A DNA stretch of 64,000 nt. Source: Staphylococcus microti. Its GTDB lineage: Bacteria; Bacillota; Bacilli; Staphylococcales; Staphylococcaceae. The first letter of the stretch is position 1, and the number at the start of each line of letters is the position of its first letter. The translations under genes and the position numbers were made by a program. Shown here piece by piece: positions 19,098 to 30,050 of the stretch. The notes under the pieces were generated by a model that worked only from the letters and a program-made list of their open reading frames with translations, was not told the DNA's origin and ran no database searches. The stretch is taken from contig NZ_JXWY01000100.1 in NCBI RefSeq assembly GCF_000934465.1, positions 1-64,000 of the forward strand. Reading direction: 5' to 3'.

Positions 19098-20222
19098 TTA
19101 TAATAAATGTTGGCGAATTTCTAATACATGGTTCACTAATACATCCGCACCTTTAGCATTTAACTCTTCTGCTGCTTCAGTGCCTTTTAATCCTGTTAAC
19201 GTACCAATAAACGCTGCGTTAATTTTTTGTGCACTAATCAAGTCTGCGAGTGAATCGCCAACAATCGTCACTTCATTATGATTCACACGTTTCGTCTGAT
19301 TCGTCGCATAATCATAGTATTGTGAAACATCATTGCCATTATACGTAGCGATATAACTAAATGGATTTGGCTTTCCTAATGGTTTCAAGTCTGGATATTG
19401 TTTTTCTGCAGCGATGACTTCACTTGCCGTTACAATATGTGCATCATCAAAATAAGACAACAAGCCAAGCGCTTCAAAAGGAATCAACGTCTCAACACGT
19501 GTACGACCCGTCGCAATCGCGATCATATAGCCCGCATCTTTAAGATCTTGTAGCAACGTACGAATGCCTTCAACCGGTGCAAGTACGACTTCATCGTATA
19601 TATAGCCTTTTTTATACGTCGTCTTCGGCTGTTTCTTTTCAACCTCTTCATACAATGTTGTACCTAAATACCATTCTTGATATAACTCTTGTGCCAACTG
19701 CCATAAGCGACTGTTAATATCGAATAACGCTGTTTGGTCTGTCTTTAACACACGTCCTGCATAATCTCGCAACGCTTGATAAATTTGTTCCTTACCTTCC
19801 GTTAGGTTATTTAAAAAGTCCAATGGTAACGCATAGTCAATCCCTTTGTATGTAATATGTTCACGCAATGACGCTAAAGCTGTGTCATTAAATGACGTTT
19901 CATCCAAAAATGATGCTTTCACGTCATCTGACAATGGCTCCAATAAATCAATTAAATGGATTGCAAATACGATAAACAACATATCCCAGTTTGAATTAAT
20001 ACCTAGTGATTTGAGACGATGTAACACTAAATCATTCTCGAATAACTCAGAACGTATCGCCGCAATCTGTGAATCAGTGAGCGTCGACAAGTCTTCCCCT
20101 TTTTTTAAATTTAAATACGCTTCATCAAATAAAAGTTCATAAACTGTTAAAGCTGACACATCAAAACATCTTGCTTCATCTAAAAATACACCATCTACAT
20201 CAAATAATACCGCTTTCGTCAT
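19098..20222 (-). CDS. HAD superfamily hydrolase
   Basis: About 374 aa from the ATG at 20222 (GGAAGAGGGG site). HAD motif I is LFDVDGVFLD near the N-terminus, motif II IAIATGRTR at about 255, and motif IV VTIVGDSLADLISAQ at about 325. A large helical insertion (residues ~20-215) acts as cap. Substrate unknown; probably a small phosphorylated metabolite. The in-frame longer start upstream lacks a ribosome site. Convergent with serA. Confidence 0.88.
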   Translation of the reverse strand: MTKAVLFDVDGVFLDEARCFDVSALTVYELLFDEAYLNLKKGEDLSTLTDSQIAAIRSELFENDLVLHRLKSLGINSNWDMLFIVFAIHLIDLLEPLSDDVKASFLDETSFNDTALASLREHITYKGIDYALPLDFLNNLTEGKEQIYQALRDYAGRVLKTDQTALFDINSRLWQLAQELYQEWYLGTTLYEEVEKKQPKTTYKKGYIYDEVVLAPVEGIRTLLQDLKDAGYMIAIATGRTRVETLIPFEALGLLSYFDDAHIVTASEVIAAEKQYPDLKPLGKPNPFSYIATYNGNDVSQYYDYATNQTKRVNHNEVTIVGDSLADLISAQKINAAFIGTLTGLKGTEAAEELNAKGADVLVNHVLEIRQHLL

Positions 20223-20427
20223 GGCTACCCCTCTTCCCGAATATTCAGATATCAATATTATAGCATGCAAAACATAGAACACGAAACAGCGGTTAGTAAA
20301 TTTTAGCTAGGACTATACGTTAGCGTTCCAAAGGTTGTTAAAACGCATTACCTACTGCCGCTTACATATTTCGAATCACTCAGTAGGAACCATTTCCATA
20401 CTATACATCACGCCATTTACTGACCGT

Positions 20428-20856
20428 TTATAGTTTGAAATGTGGTGTAATCATCCCTATAAATTCCGTTTCATCTATTTGATTATATCGTCTTAAATGT
20501 TGATATAACGTATTAATCATTCCTCCTGCATAAAATGACGCCGTTCCCTCGATTTCTGATTCTTTTAAAGCACCTTGATGTGAATGACTAAGAAATCTAT
20601 AGATGTCCGAACTAATTTCATCTAGCATAATGCCCATCAGCACGGAAAACATACTGCTTGTTCGAATATTTTTAACTAAGCGTTCATTTTTATTAACAAA
20701 ACGCAAAAGTTCACGACACATATGAATAAGATAAACATCCAAATTATGATTTACTTCATCTGAAACTAAAGAATCTCTAAAAGTATCCGTAATTTCTTGA
20801 AGAAAATATGTTATTAAACCCAAAAAAGACGCAAACAAATCGATGCATCGACTCAT
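20428..20856 (-). pseudogene. TetR-family regulator, C-terminal domain only
   Basis: 142 aa resembling the ligand-binding half of TetR/AcrR regulators: helical throughout, with FYAGGMINTLYQHLRRYN, the typical late helix of this domain. The N-terminal helix-turn-helix is missing. Only 60 bp separate its ATG from the plsC stop at 20918, no ribosome site precedes the ATG, and no HTH is seen in any frame. I read it as a 5'-deleted remnant, though a small stand-alone effector-binding protein cannot be excluded. Confidence 0.55.
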
Positions 20857-20917
20857 TCACGTCTATCGCCAAACATTGAAAATAGGCTTATATCCTACCC
20901 ACTTTAACAATATTTAA

Positions 20918-21535
20918 CTATTTTGTTTTAACATACGCATTTAACTCTTGTTGTAATTGTTTCGTACGCTCACTAATTTGTTGTGTAATGTATTCTACTT
21001 TTTCTTGGCGTTTCATACCTTCTGGGAACGTCGTTGTATCAATCGGTTCTCCAAATTTAATGTATGCTTTACCAGTTAACATGCCTAACAGTTTCGTTGG
21101 ACCAACATATGCAGCTGGTAAAATAGGCTTTTTCGCTAGCATCGCAATCGTTGCAGCGCCACGTTTCAACGGGACTTCTTCTGTCGTACGATGACCTGAT
21201 GGGAAAATCCCTACCGTTTTGTTTGAATTCAATAACTTAACAGGTATTTTCAACGTGCTTGGCCCCGGATTTTCACGGTTAACCGGAAACGCATTTAACG
21301 CAGATAAAAACTTCCCGAAAAGTTTGTTTTGGAATAACTCTTGTTTCGCCATAAAGTGAATTTGGTTAGGCAATAATGCAACACCTAATAGCACGATTTC
21401 ATTATAACTTTCATGATTACACGTAACGAGGTATTCATTATTATTTGGTTGGTTTTCTTTTCCTAATACTTCTAAATTTTTAAGTCTTTTTGCTACGATA
21501 AAATTAAGCACCGACCCAATGAATTTGTATAGCAT
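20918..21535 (-). CDS. plsC: 1-acylglycerol-3-phosphate O-acyltransferase-like protein (PlsC family)
   Basis: About 205 aa. PlsC-family proteins acylate lysophosphatidate to phosphatidate at the membrane. The start MLYKFIG (21535, GAAGGTG site) fits better than ATG 21580, whose purine-rich stretch abuts it. The acyltransferase motifs are recognisable but altered. Motif I reads NHESYNE (His41 followed by Glu46 instead of the usual Asp). Motif III reads FPSGHRT (111-117) where FPEGTRS is usual. The C-terminus is basic and coiled. The product may therefore differ from classical PlsC. Confidence 0.85.
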   Translation of the reverse strand: MLYKFIGSVLNFIVAKRLKNLEVLGKENQPNNNEYLVTCNHESYNEIVLLGVALLPNQIHFMAKQELFQNKLFGKFLSALNAFPVNRENPGPSTLKIPVKLLNSNKTVGIFPSGHRTTEEVPLKRGAATIAMLAKKPILPAAYVGPTKLLGMLTGKAYIKFGEPIDTTTFPEGMKRQEKVEYITQQISERTKQLQQELNAYVKTK

Positions 21536-21687
21536 TTTGGCACCTTCTTCTTTTAAAATTAACTCTTTAAATTCTATCATCTCCCGTTCATTTCAACAAG
21601 CAGTCACCTTCTAAGACTAGAGACCGATGGCGTGTAACTAGAAAAATTCGTTCAAAAATCGCATAATATAATTAAAGGAGGCATTTT

Positions 21688-22941
21688 ATGAATTCGAATG
21701 ATAACCATTATAATTCCAATCAAAACACTGATATGACAAATGCAAATCCATCACAACAGCATGCATATCGTCAAAGTTATCAATCACCACCCCCACGCAA
21801 AAAGTCAGGTGTGCTCCGTACAATCATCATTGCGCTTGTTGCTGGGCTAATCGGTGGTCTTATTGCTTTTAGCGCAATAAGTGGTTTTTCAAAATTAACA
21901 AATATGAACGGCGACTCGGGTGCAGAAGTCAATGTCGCTCAAAACGACAAAGGTGGCAATTTACTTGATAATAAGTCTAAAAATTATGCGTCCGTCAACA
22001 CCATGATTCAAGATAAAGCCCCATCTATTGTCGGCGTCATCAATGAACAGAAGGCTGAAAGCTTAGAAGACCTACTGCGTGGCAAATCCACAAATGCTGA
22101 ACCATCCGGCATCGGTTCAGGTGTCATTTATCAACGTACGCAAAATGAAGCGTTTATCGTAACGAACAACCATGTAATTGATGGTGCTTCTTCAATCAAA
22201 GTGCAATTACATAACTCTAAACAAGTAAGTGCCGAACTTGTAGGCACCGATTCACTCACAGATATTGCCGTACTTAAAATTAAAAATCGTAATGATATTA
22301 AAGCAATCGATTTTGCTGACTCATCAAAAGTCAAAACAGGCGATAGCGTATTTGCAATGGGTAATCCACTTGGTTTAGAGTTTGCAAATACTGTGACATC
22401 AGGTATTATTTCTGCCAGCGAACGTACAATTGATGCAGAAACAACATCAGGTACAAACAAAGTCACTGTACTCCAAACAGATGCAGCAATTAACCCAGGT
22501 AACTCTGGTGGTGCGCTTGTCGACATTAACGGAAATCTTGTCGGCATCAACTCGATGAAAATCTCTGCTCCACAAGTTGAAGGTATTGGCTTTGCAATTC
22601 CAAGTAATGAAGTGAAACTTGTCATTGAACAACTTGTCAAACATGGCGAAGTGAAACGTCCATCAATCGGTATTGGCATGTTAAATGTTGCCGATATTCC
22701 AGCATCATATCAAAAACGACTTCAGTTGGATAGCGGCGTCTATGTCGCTGAAGTACAACGACGAGGCATTGATCTGAAAAGCGGTGATATTATCACAAAA
22801 GTCGATGATCAAAAAGTAGAAAATGATTCCGACTTACGTTCATATTTATATAAAAACAAAAAACCAGGTGATTCCGTTACATTTACTATTATGCGTGATG
22901 GCAAAACTAAAAATGTAGATGTAACATTAGTAGAATCATAA
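21688..22941 (+). CDS. htrA: HtrA-like trypsin-fold serine protease with PDZ domain
   Basis: Surface quality-control protease. 417 aa: a 40-residue Asn/Gln-rich cytoplasmic tail, a membrane helix (about 43-65), a chymotrypsin-fold domain with catalytic His162 (TNNHVIDGA), Asp192 (LTDIAVLK) and Ser273 (NPGNSGGAL), and one PDZ domain (about 325-415). The AAAGGAGG site is strong. It is the short-tail staphylococcal HtrA (HtrA1 type) and not the very long HtrA2 form. Own terminator at 22947. Confidence 0.95.
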   Translation: MNSNDNHYNSNQNTDMTNANPSQQHAYRQSYQSPPPRKKSGVLRTIIIALVAGLIGGLIAFSAISGFSKLTNMNGDSGAEVNVAQNDKGGNLLDNKSKNYASVNTMIQDKAPSIVGVINEQKAESLEDLLRGKSTNAEPSGIGSGVIYQRTQNEAFIVTNNHVIDGASSIKVQLHNSKQVSAELVGTDSLTDIAVLKIKNRNDIKAIDFADSSKVKTGDSVFAMGNPLGLEFANTVTSGIISASERTIDAETTSGTNKVTVLQTDAAINPGNSGGALVDINGNLVGINSMKISAPQVEGIGFAIPSNEVKLVIEQLVKHGEVKRPSIGIGMLNVADIPASYQKRLQLDSGVYVAEVQRRGIDLKSGDIITKVDDQKVENDSDLRSYLYKNKKPGDSVTFTIMRDGKTKNVDVTLVES

Positions 22942-22946
22942 TTTTA

Positions 22947-22986
22947 AAAGCCATTGATATGTCATTCCGAACACATCAATGGCTTT
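22947..22986 (+). terminator. htrA terminator
   Basis: Perfect 12-bp stem AAAGCCATTGAT (22947-22958) / ATCAATGGCTTT (22975-22986), then TCTTAT. Confidence 0.85.
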
Positions 22987-23208
22987 CTTATATACTATAC
23001 GTAATAGGCAGTATTTTATTTCATACTATGCAGTGATTTAGTAAACTGATCACCTTAATTGAAACAAAAACATCCTACTACTCTAATATACATAACAATC
23101 ACTACTAACATCACAAAAGTCTTATCAGAAAAACAAATAAATCATCTTTCTCTTTATTATCAAAATAGTCACTTATTTTGATTTGCTACAATCCATGAAA
23201 TACCATTT

Positions 23209-23748
23209 TTAGCCTTTATACACTTTAAAGTCTGATCGCTTGCTTTCAATTACACGCATAGCTGATCTAACAGCATGAAACTCATCAATAAGAGATTGTA
23301 TGAGGAGATAATTCTTTTCGGTCAGTCTGCCCTTCATCAACCTGTGACTTAGTTTATAAAATTCATCAATGTGTGCTGTTACACTCAGCAACATTTCTTG
23401 GCTATCTTTCAGTCTATATCTGCGTGCTAACTTACTAACCTCTTCATTAAACAAGTCCACATTGTTTTCATGTATCGTGACTTTTTTACCCTCGGCTATC
23501 AAATCATTTGCTTCGTAACATGTAACAAAAATCAACTCAATGGTATTACAAACAAAAATAATACCATCATCTGTTACATATTTTTTCACTTCAGGCTGTG
23601 TGGCGGTTTCGTCAGAATAAAGTGTCAAAGTTCCTATTTGCCTTGCAACCCACTTTGCTAATCTAGCATGATCGACATCAAATCTTTCTAAGGCTCTTTG
23701 GGCAAAATGGTCTGTCCATTTATAATCTGGTGCATGAGAAAGTCCCAT
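23209..23748 (-). CDS. Hypothetical protein, about 179 aa
   Basis: I do not recognise this protein. The ATG at 23748 follows AGGAG by 7 nt, better than the longer frame from 23784. The N-terminal part (WTDHFAQRALERFDVD, then two beta strands IIFVCNTIELIFVTCYE) resembles the small HxxxR...R fold of DUF4258/phage-type proteins. The C-terminal half is helical and charged. It stands alone in an AT-rich gap between htrA and tyrS. Probably accessory or phage-derived cargo; no function is proposed. Confidence 0.7.
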   Translation of the reverse strand: MGLSHAPDYKWTDHFAQRALERFDVDHARLAKWVARQIGTLTLYSDETATQPEVKKYVTDDGIIFVCNTIELIFVTCYEANDLIAEGKKVTIHENNVDLFNEEVSKLARRYRLKDSQEMLLSVTAHIDEFYKLSHRLMKGRLTEKNYLLIQSLIDEFHAVRSAMRVIESKRSDFKVYKG

Positions 23749-24060
23749 AGAATCACTCCTATTCGCATTTGCTATATTTTGCATTCACTTCGGCATCTAC
23801 TACGAGTTATCATCCTTAACGACTTTGTTGTCTCATCATGACGTTTCTATAGACTTCTTAAATCTCCTCCTTATTAGGTAATTATTACTCTCTATATTAC
23901 AAGTCTATTTTACAATTATCTTAACAATATTCTCAATATAATTTGAGCAAAATTATGTAATTCTATGCCTGCTAATTTCCAAATTATAGCTTATAAAATT
24001 CGTGTCTATACCGAAAAGATCAACTATCACAATCTAATATATTTTCTCCCACTAATAAGT
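23749..24060. other. AT-rich intergenic gap, nothing recognised
   Basis: A 310-bp AT-rich stretch upstream of the hypothetical gene. A purine-rich GGAGGAG on the minus strand near 23865-23872 is not followed by an ORF. No RNA gene or repeat seen. Confidence 0.5.
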
Positions 24061-24097
24061 AAAACCTCGCAGGCTCAAATGAGTTGCGAGGTTTTTT
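24061..24097 (-). terminator. Terminator after tyrS
   Basis: Perfect stem AACCTCGCA (24063-24071) / TGCGAGGTT (24085-24093), flanked by A and T runs. It lies 50 bp past the tyrS stop and is probably bidirectional. Confidence 0.85.
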
Positions 24098-24147
24098 ATC
24101 TAGCTTTTGTACGCTTCAATGCTTCACAAAATAACTGAATTCATATT

Positions 24148-25652
<1,505 letters not shown>

Positions 25653-25659
25653 TCCTACT

Positions 25660-25687
25660 ATTATAAACTTTCTCATACGTATGTCAA
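25660..25687 (-). promoter_or_regulatory. tyrS promoter
   Basis: On the minus strand TTGACA (25682-25687), 16-nt spacer, TATAAT (25660-25665). Both boxes are perfect and start the T-box leader. Confidence 0.85.
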
Positions 25688-25759
25688 CCCTTCCGTCTAT
25701 ACGATACGTCCTACAAATACATTGTATGCTATACTATTCGTATAATGGAGGTGCAGGTC

Positions 25760-26656
25760 ATGTGTCGGTCGCAACTAACACAAAATAACAAAAATCATTT
25801 TCTAGCGCGCTATGATACAATTTTTATACGTGTGAAGCGGATCTTTTTTACATGTGTACTACTGCTTATAACGGCATTACTGCTTTTTGTAGGTGTCACA
25901 TTGGCTTATTTTGAGAGCATCGTGTCCGACTCACATGAATTGGATGATACAGCGCTGATCCAGCAAGTCACAAAGTTACCTGAACTGGAAACCGTGACAT
26001 CTCCAAATACAGATTTTATCGCATTGTATGACGCACCTGAACCTGTACTTATTGCCGGTCCATCTGAAGTGTCACCGTATGTCACAAGTGCCTTAGTTGC
26101 TGCTGAAGATGATCAATTTTATTTACATAATGGTATTTTACCGAAAGCCGTTCTACGCGCTATTTACCAAGATATTTTTCAACATCAATTTGCGACGGGT
26201 GGCAGCACCATTACACAACAACTCATTAAAAACCAACTATTAACGAATGAAAAGACATATAGCCGTAAAGCAAAAGAAATTATGTATGCGATGCGTGTGG
26301 AAAAATTAATGACGAAAGACGAAATTATTTTCACGTATTTAAATCGTGTGCCATTTGGCTTGGATACAAATGGCCAACATATCACCGGTATTACATCTGC
26401 GGCTTATGGCATATTTGGAAAAGCACCCAGTGAATTAAATTTAGCTGAGTCTGCATACATTACTGGTTTGCTTCAAAGCCCCTACTACTACACGCCATTT
26501 GATGCACACGGCCAATTACGTCCTAAAGCAGATTTAACGCCTTCTATTAATCGCCAACGGTACGTATTGAAGCGTATGCTTATCGAACAAGTGATTACTC
26601 AAAAAGAATATACAGACGCTTTAGCATATGATATCCCACAACATTTAATACCATAA
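25760..26656 (+). CDS. sgtA: Monofunctional peptidoglycan glycosyltransferase
   Basis: Polymerises lipid II into glycan strands outside the membrane (GT51 family). About 298 aa, with a short basic cytoplasmic tail, a membrane helix (about 24-50) and a GT51 domain. Motifs are AAEDDQFYLHNG (catalytic Glu), GGSTITQQLIKN, RKAKEIMYAMRVEK and YLNRVPFG. No penicillin-binding transpeptidase domain follows. The ATG at 25760 has GGAGGTG; the ATG at 25745 lies before that site. Staphylococci usually carry two such enzymes (SgtA and Mgt/SgtB); position beside tyrS favours SgtA. Confidence 0.92.
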   Translation: MCRSQLTQNNKNHFLARYDTIFIRVKRIFFTCVLLLITALLLFVGVTLAYFESIVSDSHELDDTALIQQVTKLPELETVTSPNTDFIALYDAPEPVLIAGPSEVSPYVTSALVAAEDDQFYLHNGILPKAVLRAIYQDIFQHQFATGGSTITQQLIKNQLLTNEKTYSRKAKEIMYAMRVEKLMTKDEIIFTYLNRVPFGLDTNGQHITGITSAAYGIFGKAPSELNLAESAYITGLLQSPYYYTPFDAHGQLRPKADLTPSINRQRYVLKRMLIEQVITQKEYTDALAYDIPQHLIP

Positions 26657-26659
26657 AAC

Positions 26660-26697
26660 AAGGAAAGACGCTCCCAAAGATTAAAGCGCCTTTCCTT
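26660..26697. terminator. Bidirectional terminator between sgtA and fhs
   Basis: Stem AAGGAAAGACGCT / AGCGCCTTTCCTT (one mismatch) between convergent genes. Confidence 0.8.
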
Positions 26698-26724
26698 ATT
26701 ATTTTATATTACAAAGTTAAATCT

Positions 26725-28392
26725 TTAGAATAAACCAATCGCATGACCGTCTTCAGTGACGTCCATTTTAAGTGCAGCAGGTTGTTTTGGTAAACCTGGC
26801 ATCGTCATAATCGCACCTGTTAATGCAACGATAAAACCTGCACCTGTTTTCGCTTCAAGTTCACGAATTGTGATTTCAAAGTCTGTCGGTGCGCCTAGAC
26901 GTGTTTGATCGTCAGAGAATGAATATTGCGTTTTTGCCATACAAATTGGGTAATGATCCCAACCATTGTCTTTAAATTGTTTTAATTGTTTTTGTGCTTT
27001 TGAAGTAAATGTCACTTTTGAACCGCCATAGATTTCTTTAACGATTGTTTCAATTTTCTCTTCAAGTGGTTGCTCTAATTCATATAAATGTTTAAAGCTT
27101 TGTGGCTGTTCAACAACTTCAAGCACTTTTTCTGCTAAGTCGACGCCACCAGCGCCACCTTTTTCCCATACTTCTGTTAATGATAAACGAACATCGTTCT
27201 CTTTCGCCCATTGTTGTACTGCCTCAAATTCAGCATCTGTATCGTGAATAAAGGCATTTAACGCAATGACAGGTTCAACACCGAACTTGCGGATGTTATT
27301 AACATGTCGATCTAGATTCGCAATACCTGCTTTCACCGCTTCAACGTTTTCTTCTTTTAAGTTGTCTTTTGCCACACCGCCGTGCATTTTAAGCGCACGA
27401 ATTGTTGCTACAAGTACAACAGCATCCGGTTCAAAATCAGCTTTACGCGCTTTAATGTCGATAAACTTCTCAGCACCTAAGTCTGAACCAAAACCGGCTT
27501 CCGTCACAACGATATCTGCTAAGTCACGTGCCGTTTCCGTTGCGATAATTGAGTTACAACCATGTGCAATATTCGCAAATGGTCCACCGTGAATCAATGC
27601 AGGTGTCCCTTCAATTGTTTGAACTAAGTTTGGTTTAATCGCATCTTTTAAAATCATCGCAAGTGCGCCTTCAACACCAAGATCTTTTACCGTAACAGGC
27701 TTGCGGTCATGTGTATAACCAATCGTAATTTTTGCAATACTTTCTTTTAAGTCCATAATATCTGTACTTAAACATAGAATTGCCATAATTTCAGAAGCAA
27801 CTGTAATGTTAAAACCATCTTCACGTGGCACACCTTGTGTTGGACCACCTAAACCAACAACAACTTGTCGTAACGCACGGTCATTCATGTCTAACACACG
27901 TTTCCATTCAATACGTCGTTGATCAATACCTAAAGCATTACCTTGATGAATATGGTTGTCAATAAATGCAGATAATGCGTTGTTCGCAGTTGTAATCGCA
28001 TGGAAGTCACCATTGAAATGTAAGTTGATATCTTCCATCGGTAATACTTGCGCATAACCGCCACCTGTTGCGCCACCTTTAATACCAAAAGTAGGTCCAA
28101 GTGCTGGTTCACGTAATGCCACCATTACATTTTGATTAATATGTTGAAACGCATCTGCCAAACCAACCGTTACCGTTGATTTCCCTTCACCCGCTGGTGT
28201 TGGGCTCATCGCTGTAACAAGAACGACTTTCCCTTTTTTGCCTTTGGTTTGAATTTTAGAGATGTCAATTTTAGCTTTGTAGTGACCGTACTGTTCTAAA
28301 GCCTCTTCCGCAATTCCAGCTTTATCAGCGATCTCCTTAATCGGTTTTAATGTTGCTTGATTTGCAATCTCTAAATCTGATAAATGACTCAC
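26725..28392 (-). CDS. fhs: Formate-tetrahydrofolate ligase
   Basis: Makes 10-formyl-THF from formate, THF and ATP for purine and initiator-tRNA formylation. I use a GTG start at 28392, behind AAGGGGC, giving 555 aa (the usual length) beginning with [11 protein letters not shown]. An ATG 15 codons upstream lacks a ribosome site. P-loop [18 protein letters not shown] is at about 65-82. [15 protein letters not shown] and [13 protein letters not shown] are highly conserved family blocks. Confidence 0.97.
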   Translation of the reverse strand: MSHLSDLEIANQATLKPIKEIADKAGIAEEALEQYGHYKAKIDISKIQTKGKKGKVVLVTAMSPTPAGEGKSTVTVGLADAFQHINQNVMVALREPALGPTFGIKGGATGGGYAQVLPMEDINLHFNGDFHAITTANNALSAFIDNHIHQGNALGIDQRRIEWKRVLDMNDRALRQVVVGLGGPTQGVPREDGFNITVASEIMAILCLSTDIMDLKESIAKITIGYTHDRKPVTVKDLGVEGALAMILKDAIKPNLVQTIEGTPALIHGGPFANIAHGCNSIIATETARDLADIVVTEAGFGSDLGAEKFIDIKARKADFEPDAVVLVATIRALKMHGGVAKDNLKEENVEAVKAGIANLDRHVNNIRKFGVEPVIALNAFIHDTDAEFEAVQQWAKENDVRLSLTEVWEKGGAGGVDLAEKVLEVVEQPQSFKHLYELEQPLEEKIETIVKEIYGGSKVTFTSKAQKQLKQFKDNGWDHYPICMAKTQYSFSDDQTRLGAPTDFEITIRELEAKTGAGFIVALTGAIMTMPGLPKQPAALKMDVTEDGHAIGLF

Positions 28393-28437
28393 ATTATTCA
28401 GCCCCTTATATTTATTTTTTGGATTGGTTGTACTCAT

Positions 28438-28715
28438 ATTATTCTGTAAATTCTACCCACTATTAATAATATCGAACTCTTCAATAATTGTCGAACAATA
28501 CCAAATATTGTAAGCGCATTACATATTTTATAAGTCTGCAAACACACATTAACTCCCATGCGATTCATTATAATGTTCGACAACACAGCCAATCGAGTAG
28601 GAGCCATTAGTTGACTGTTCGTCTTCTCACACAATCAAGTCTTTCACTAACAGTTCCTATTACCAAGTCTGTAACGGACTTTCACCGTCAAGTTATTATC
28701 CATGCCGGGCACCCT
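28438..28715 (-). other. Noncoding remnant between ccpA and fhs, with possible group II intron fragment
   Basis: No credible gene. On the minus strand, from 28715 downward, the text GCCCGGCATGGATAATAA, then GACGGTGAAAGTCCGTTACAG, then CTTGGTAATAGGAACTGTTAGTGAAAG resembles domain-I sequence of bacterial group II introns as I remember it. The similarity fades below about 28600. No reverse transcriptase or domain V is present. A 66-aa ORF inside is probably chance. In S. aureus I recall acsA, acuA and acuC at this place. Confidence 0.35.
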
Positions 28716-28748
28716 AAAAAAACAATGTAGCATAACGCCACATTGTTT
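28716..28748 (-). terminator. Terminator after ccpA
   Basis: Stem AAACAATGT (28720-28728) / ACATTGTTT (28740-28748) with a T-run in minus direction. Confidence 0.85.
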
Positions 28749-28757
28749 CAATGTCAT

Positions 28758-29747
28758 TTATTTTGTTGTGCCACGATAACGGATTGTGTGTGGTAATGTC
28801 ACATTTTGTTCCGTGATTTCTTCTTTATTCATATATTTCGTTAATAAGCGCATACCAACCGCACCAATATCATAAAGTGGTTGAATGACGCTTGAAAGCT
28901 GTGGACGTACCATTTCAACTAAACGTGTATTGTTGAAACTCACAACTTGAATATCTTCAGGTACACGTAAACCATGGTCTAAAGCACCGTGAACAACACC
29001 GATTGCTTGCTCATCACTAATTGACAATACAGCATCTGGCTTATATTCGCTAATTGCTTCAAACGCACGCAAGCCGTCTTGATACGTTTCATTACCGACA
29101 TATACTAAGTGATCGTCTACTGATAAACCATGTTTTTGTAATGTGTTTTTCAAACCTTTTGCTACTTCTTCTTGGGCAACTTTTGAATAACCGCCACCAA
29201 TGTAAGCAAACTTTTTCGCACCCGTTTCAAGTAATTTTTCAGTCACTTGTTCACTTGCTTTTACAAAGTCAATATTTACAGATGCAACATCTGCTTCTTT
29301 GCCGTTTGTACCTGATACAACGACAGGTACAGATGACTTGCTAATTTGTTCTTGAATTTCCTCAGTGATTGTACCACCTAAGAAAATAATACCGTCTACT
29401 TGTTTGCTTAAAAGATTATTGAAAATCTCGCGTTCTTTTTTCGGGTCATCATCAGAGTTTGAAATGATTGTGTGATATTTATACATTGTCGCAATATCTT
29501 CAATCCCACGTGCTAACTCTGAATAGTAAATATTAGAAATATCCGGAATAATGACACCCACTGTTGTCGTACGTTTACTTGCGAGACCTCTAGCCACAGC
29601 ATTTGGGCGATAATTTAATCGTTTAATTACTTCGTTTACTTTATCACGTGTTGCAGGTTTCACATTTTGGTTACCATTCACAACACGAGACACCGTTGCC
29701 ATAGAAACATTCGCCTCACGTGCAACATCATAAATTGTTACTGTCAT
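28758..29747 (-). CDS. ccpA: Catabolite control protein A
   Basis: LacI-family master regulator of carbon catabolite control; binds cre sites together with HPr-Ser-P. 329 aa. The N-terminal HTH and hinge are [22 protein letters not shown]...[23 protein letters not shown]. The periplasmic-binding-like core ends [32 protein letters not shown] lies before the ATG. A cre-like sequence sits in its own upstream region (29844-29857), consistent with the autoregulation known in staphylococci. Confidence 0.98.
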   Translation of the reverse strand: MTVTIYDVAREANVSMATVSRVVNGNQNVKPATRDKVNEVIKRLNYRPNAVARGLASKRTTTVGVIIPDISNIYYSELARGIEDIATMYKYHTIISNSDDDPKKEREIFNNLLSKQVDGIIFLGGTITEEIQEQISKSSVPVVVSGTNGKEADVASVNIDFVKASEQVTEKLLETGAKKFAYIGGGYSKVAQEEVAKGLKNTLQKHGLSVDDHLVYVGNETYQDGLRAFEAISEYKPDAVLSISDEQAIGVVHGALDHGLRVPEDIQVVSFNNTRLVEMVRPQLSSVIQPLYDIGAVGMRLLTKYMNKEEITEQNVTLPHTIRYRGTTK

Positions 29748-29843
29748 TGTATTTTTTATCCTCCTTGAAAGCGGTATCTATATTATTGTAATCTGTTTTC
29801 ATATCATTTTCAAAGTTTAACACACTTCCATTAGAGTTGAAAT

Positions 29844-29857
29844 ATAAAACGCTTTCC
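29844..29857 (-). promoter_or_regulatory. cre-like site upstream of ccpA
   Basis: On the minus strand GGAAAGCGTTTTAT matches 11 of 14 positions of TGAAAGCGTTTTCA. It lies directly next to a TTGACA box (29858-29863). I could not place a convincing -10, so promoter overlap is inferred. Confidence 0.45.
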
Positions 29858-29948
29858 TGTCAAATATTTGTCATTTTTATCCATTGAAATAAAAGAATAT
29901 TTGTATTTTATTATACTAATAGTAAATTTTGATCGACACAAAAAGGAA

Positions 29949-29985
29949 CACAATGAAATCCAACGCTTCCACAGATTTCATTGTG
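29949..29985 (-). terminator. Terminator after aroA
   Basis: Perfect 12-bp stem CACAATGAAATC / GATTTCATTGTG, then TTCCTTTTTG on the minus strand. Confidence 0.75.
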
Positions 29986-29989
29986 CTTG

Positions 29990-30050
29990 ATGGAATAGGC
30001 TTAGGATGCGAAAGCTTTTTGCAAAAATACACTTTCTGCCCTGTGCCCTA
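29990..30050 (-). repeat. Family-A repeat fragment
   Basis: On the minus strand GGGCAGAAAGTGTATTTTTGCAAAAAGCTTTCG parallels the first hairpin of the 9277 element (GGGACAGAAAGCTCATTTTTACAAAAAGCTTTCG). The second hairpin is missing. Confidence 0.6.

Noticed and set aside
22131-22679. 182-aa minus-strand ORF inside htrA
   Set aside because: Mirror of the protease gene; the plus strand has all catalytic motifs.
28434-28634. 66-aa minus-strand ORF between ccpA and fhs
   Set aside because: No ribosome site, and it reads through the intron-like noncoding remnant.
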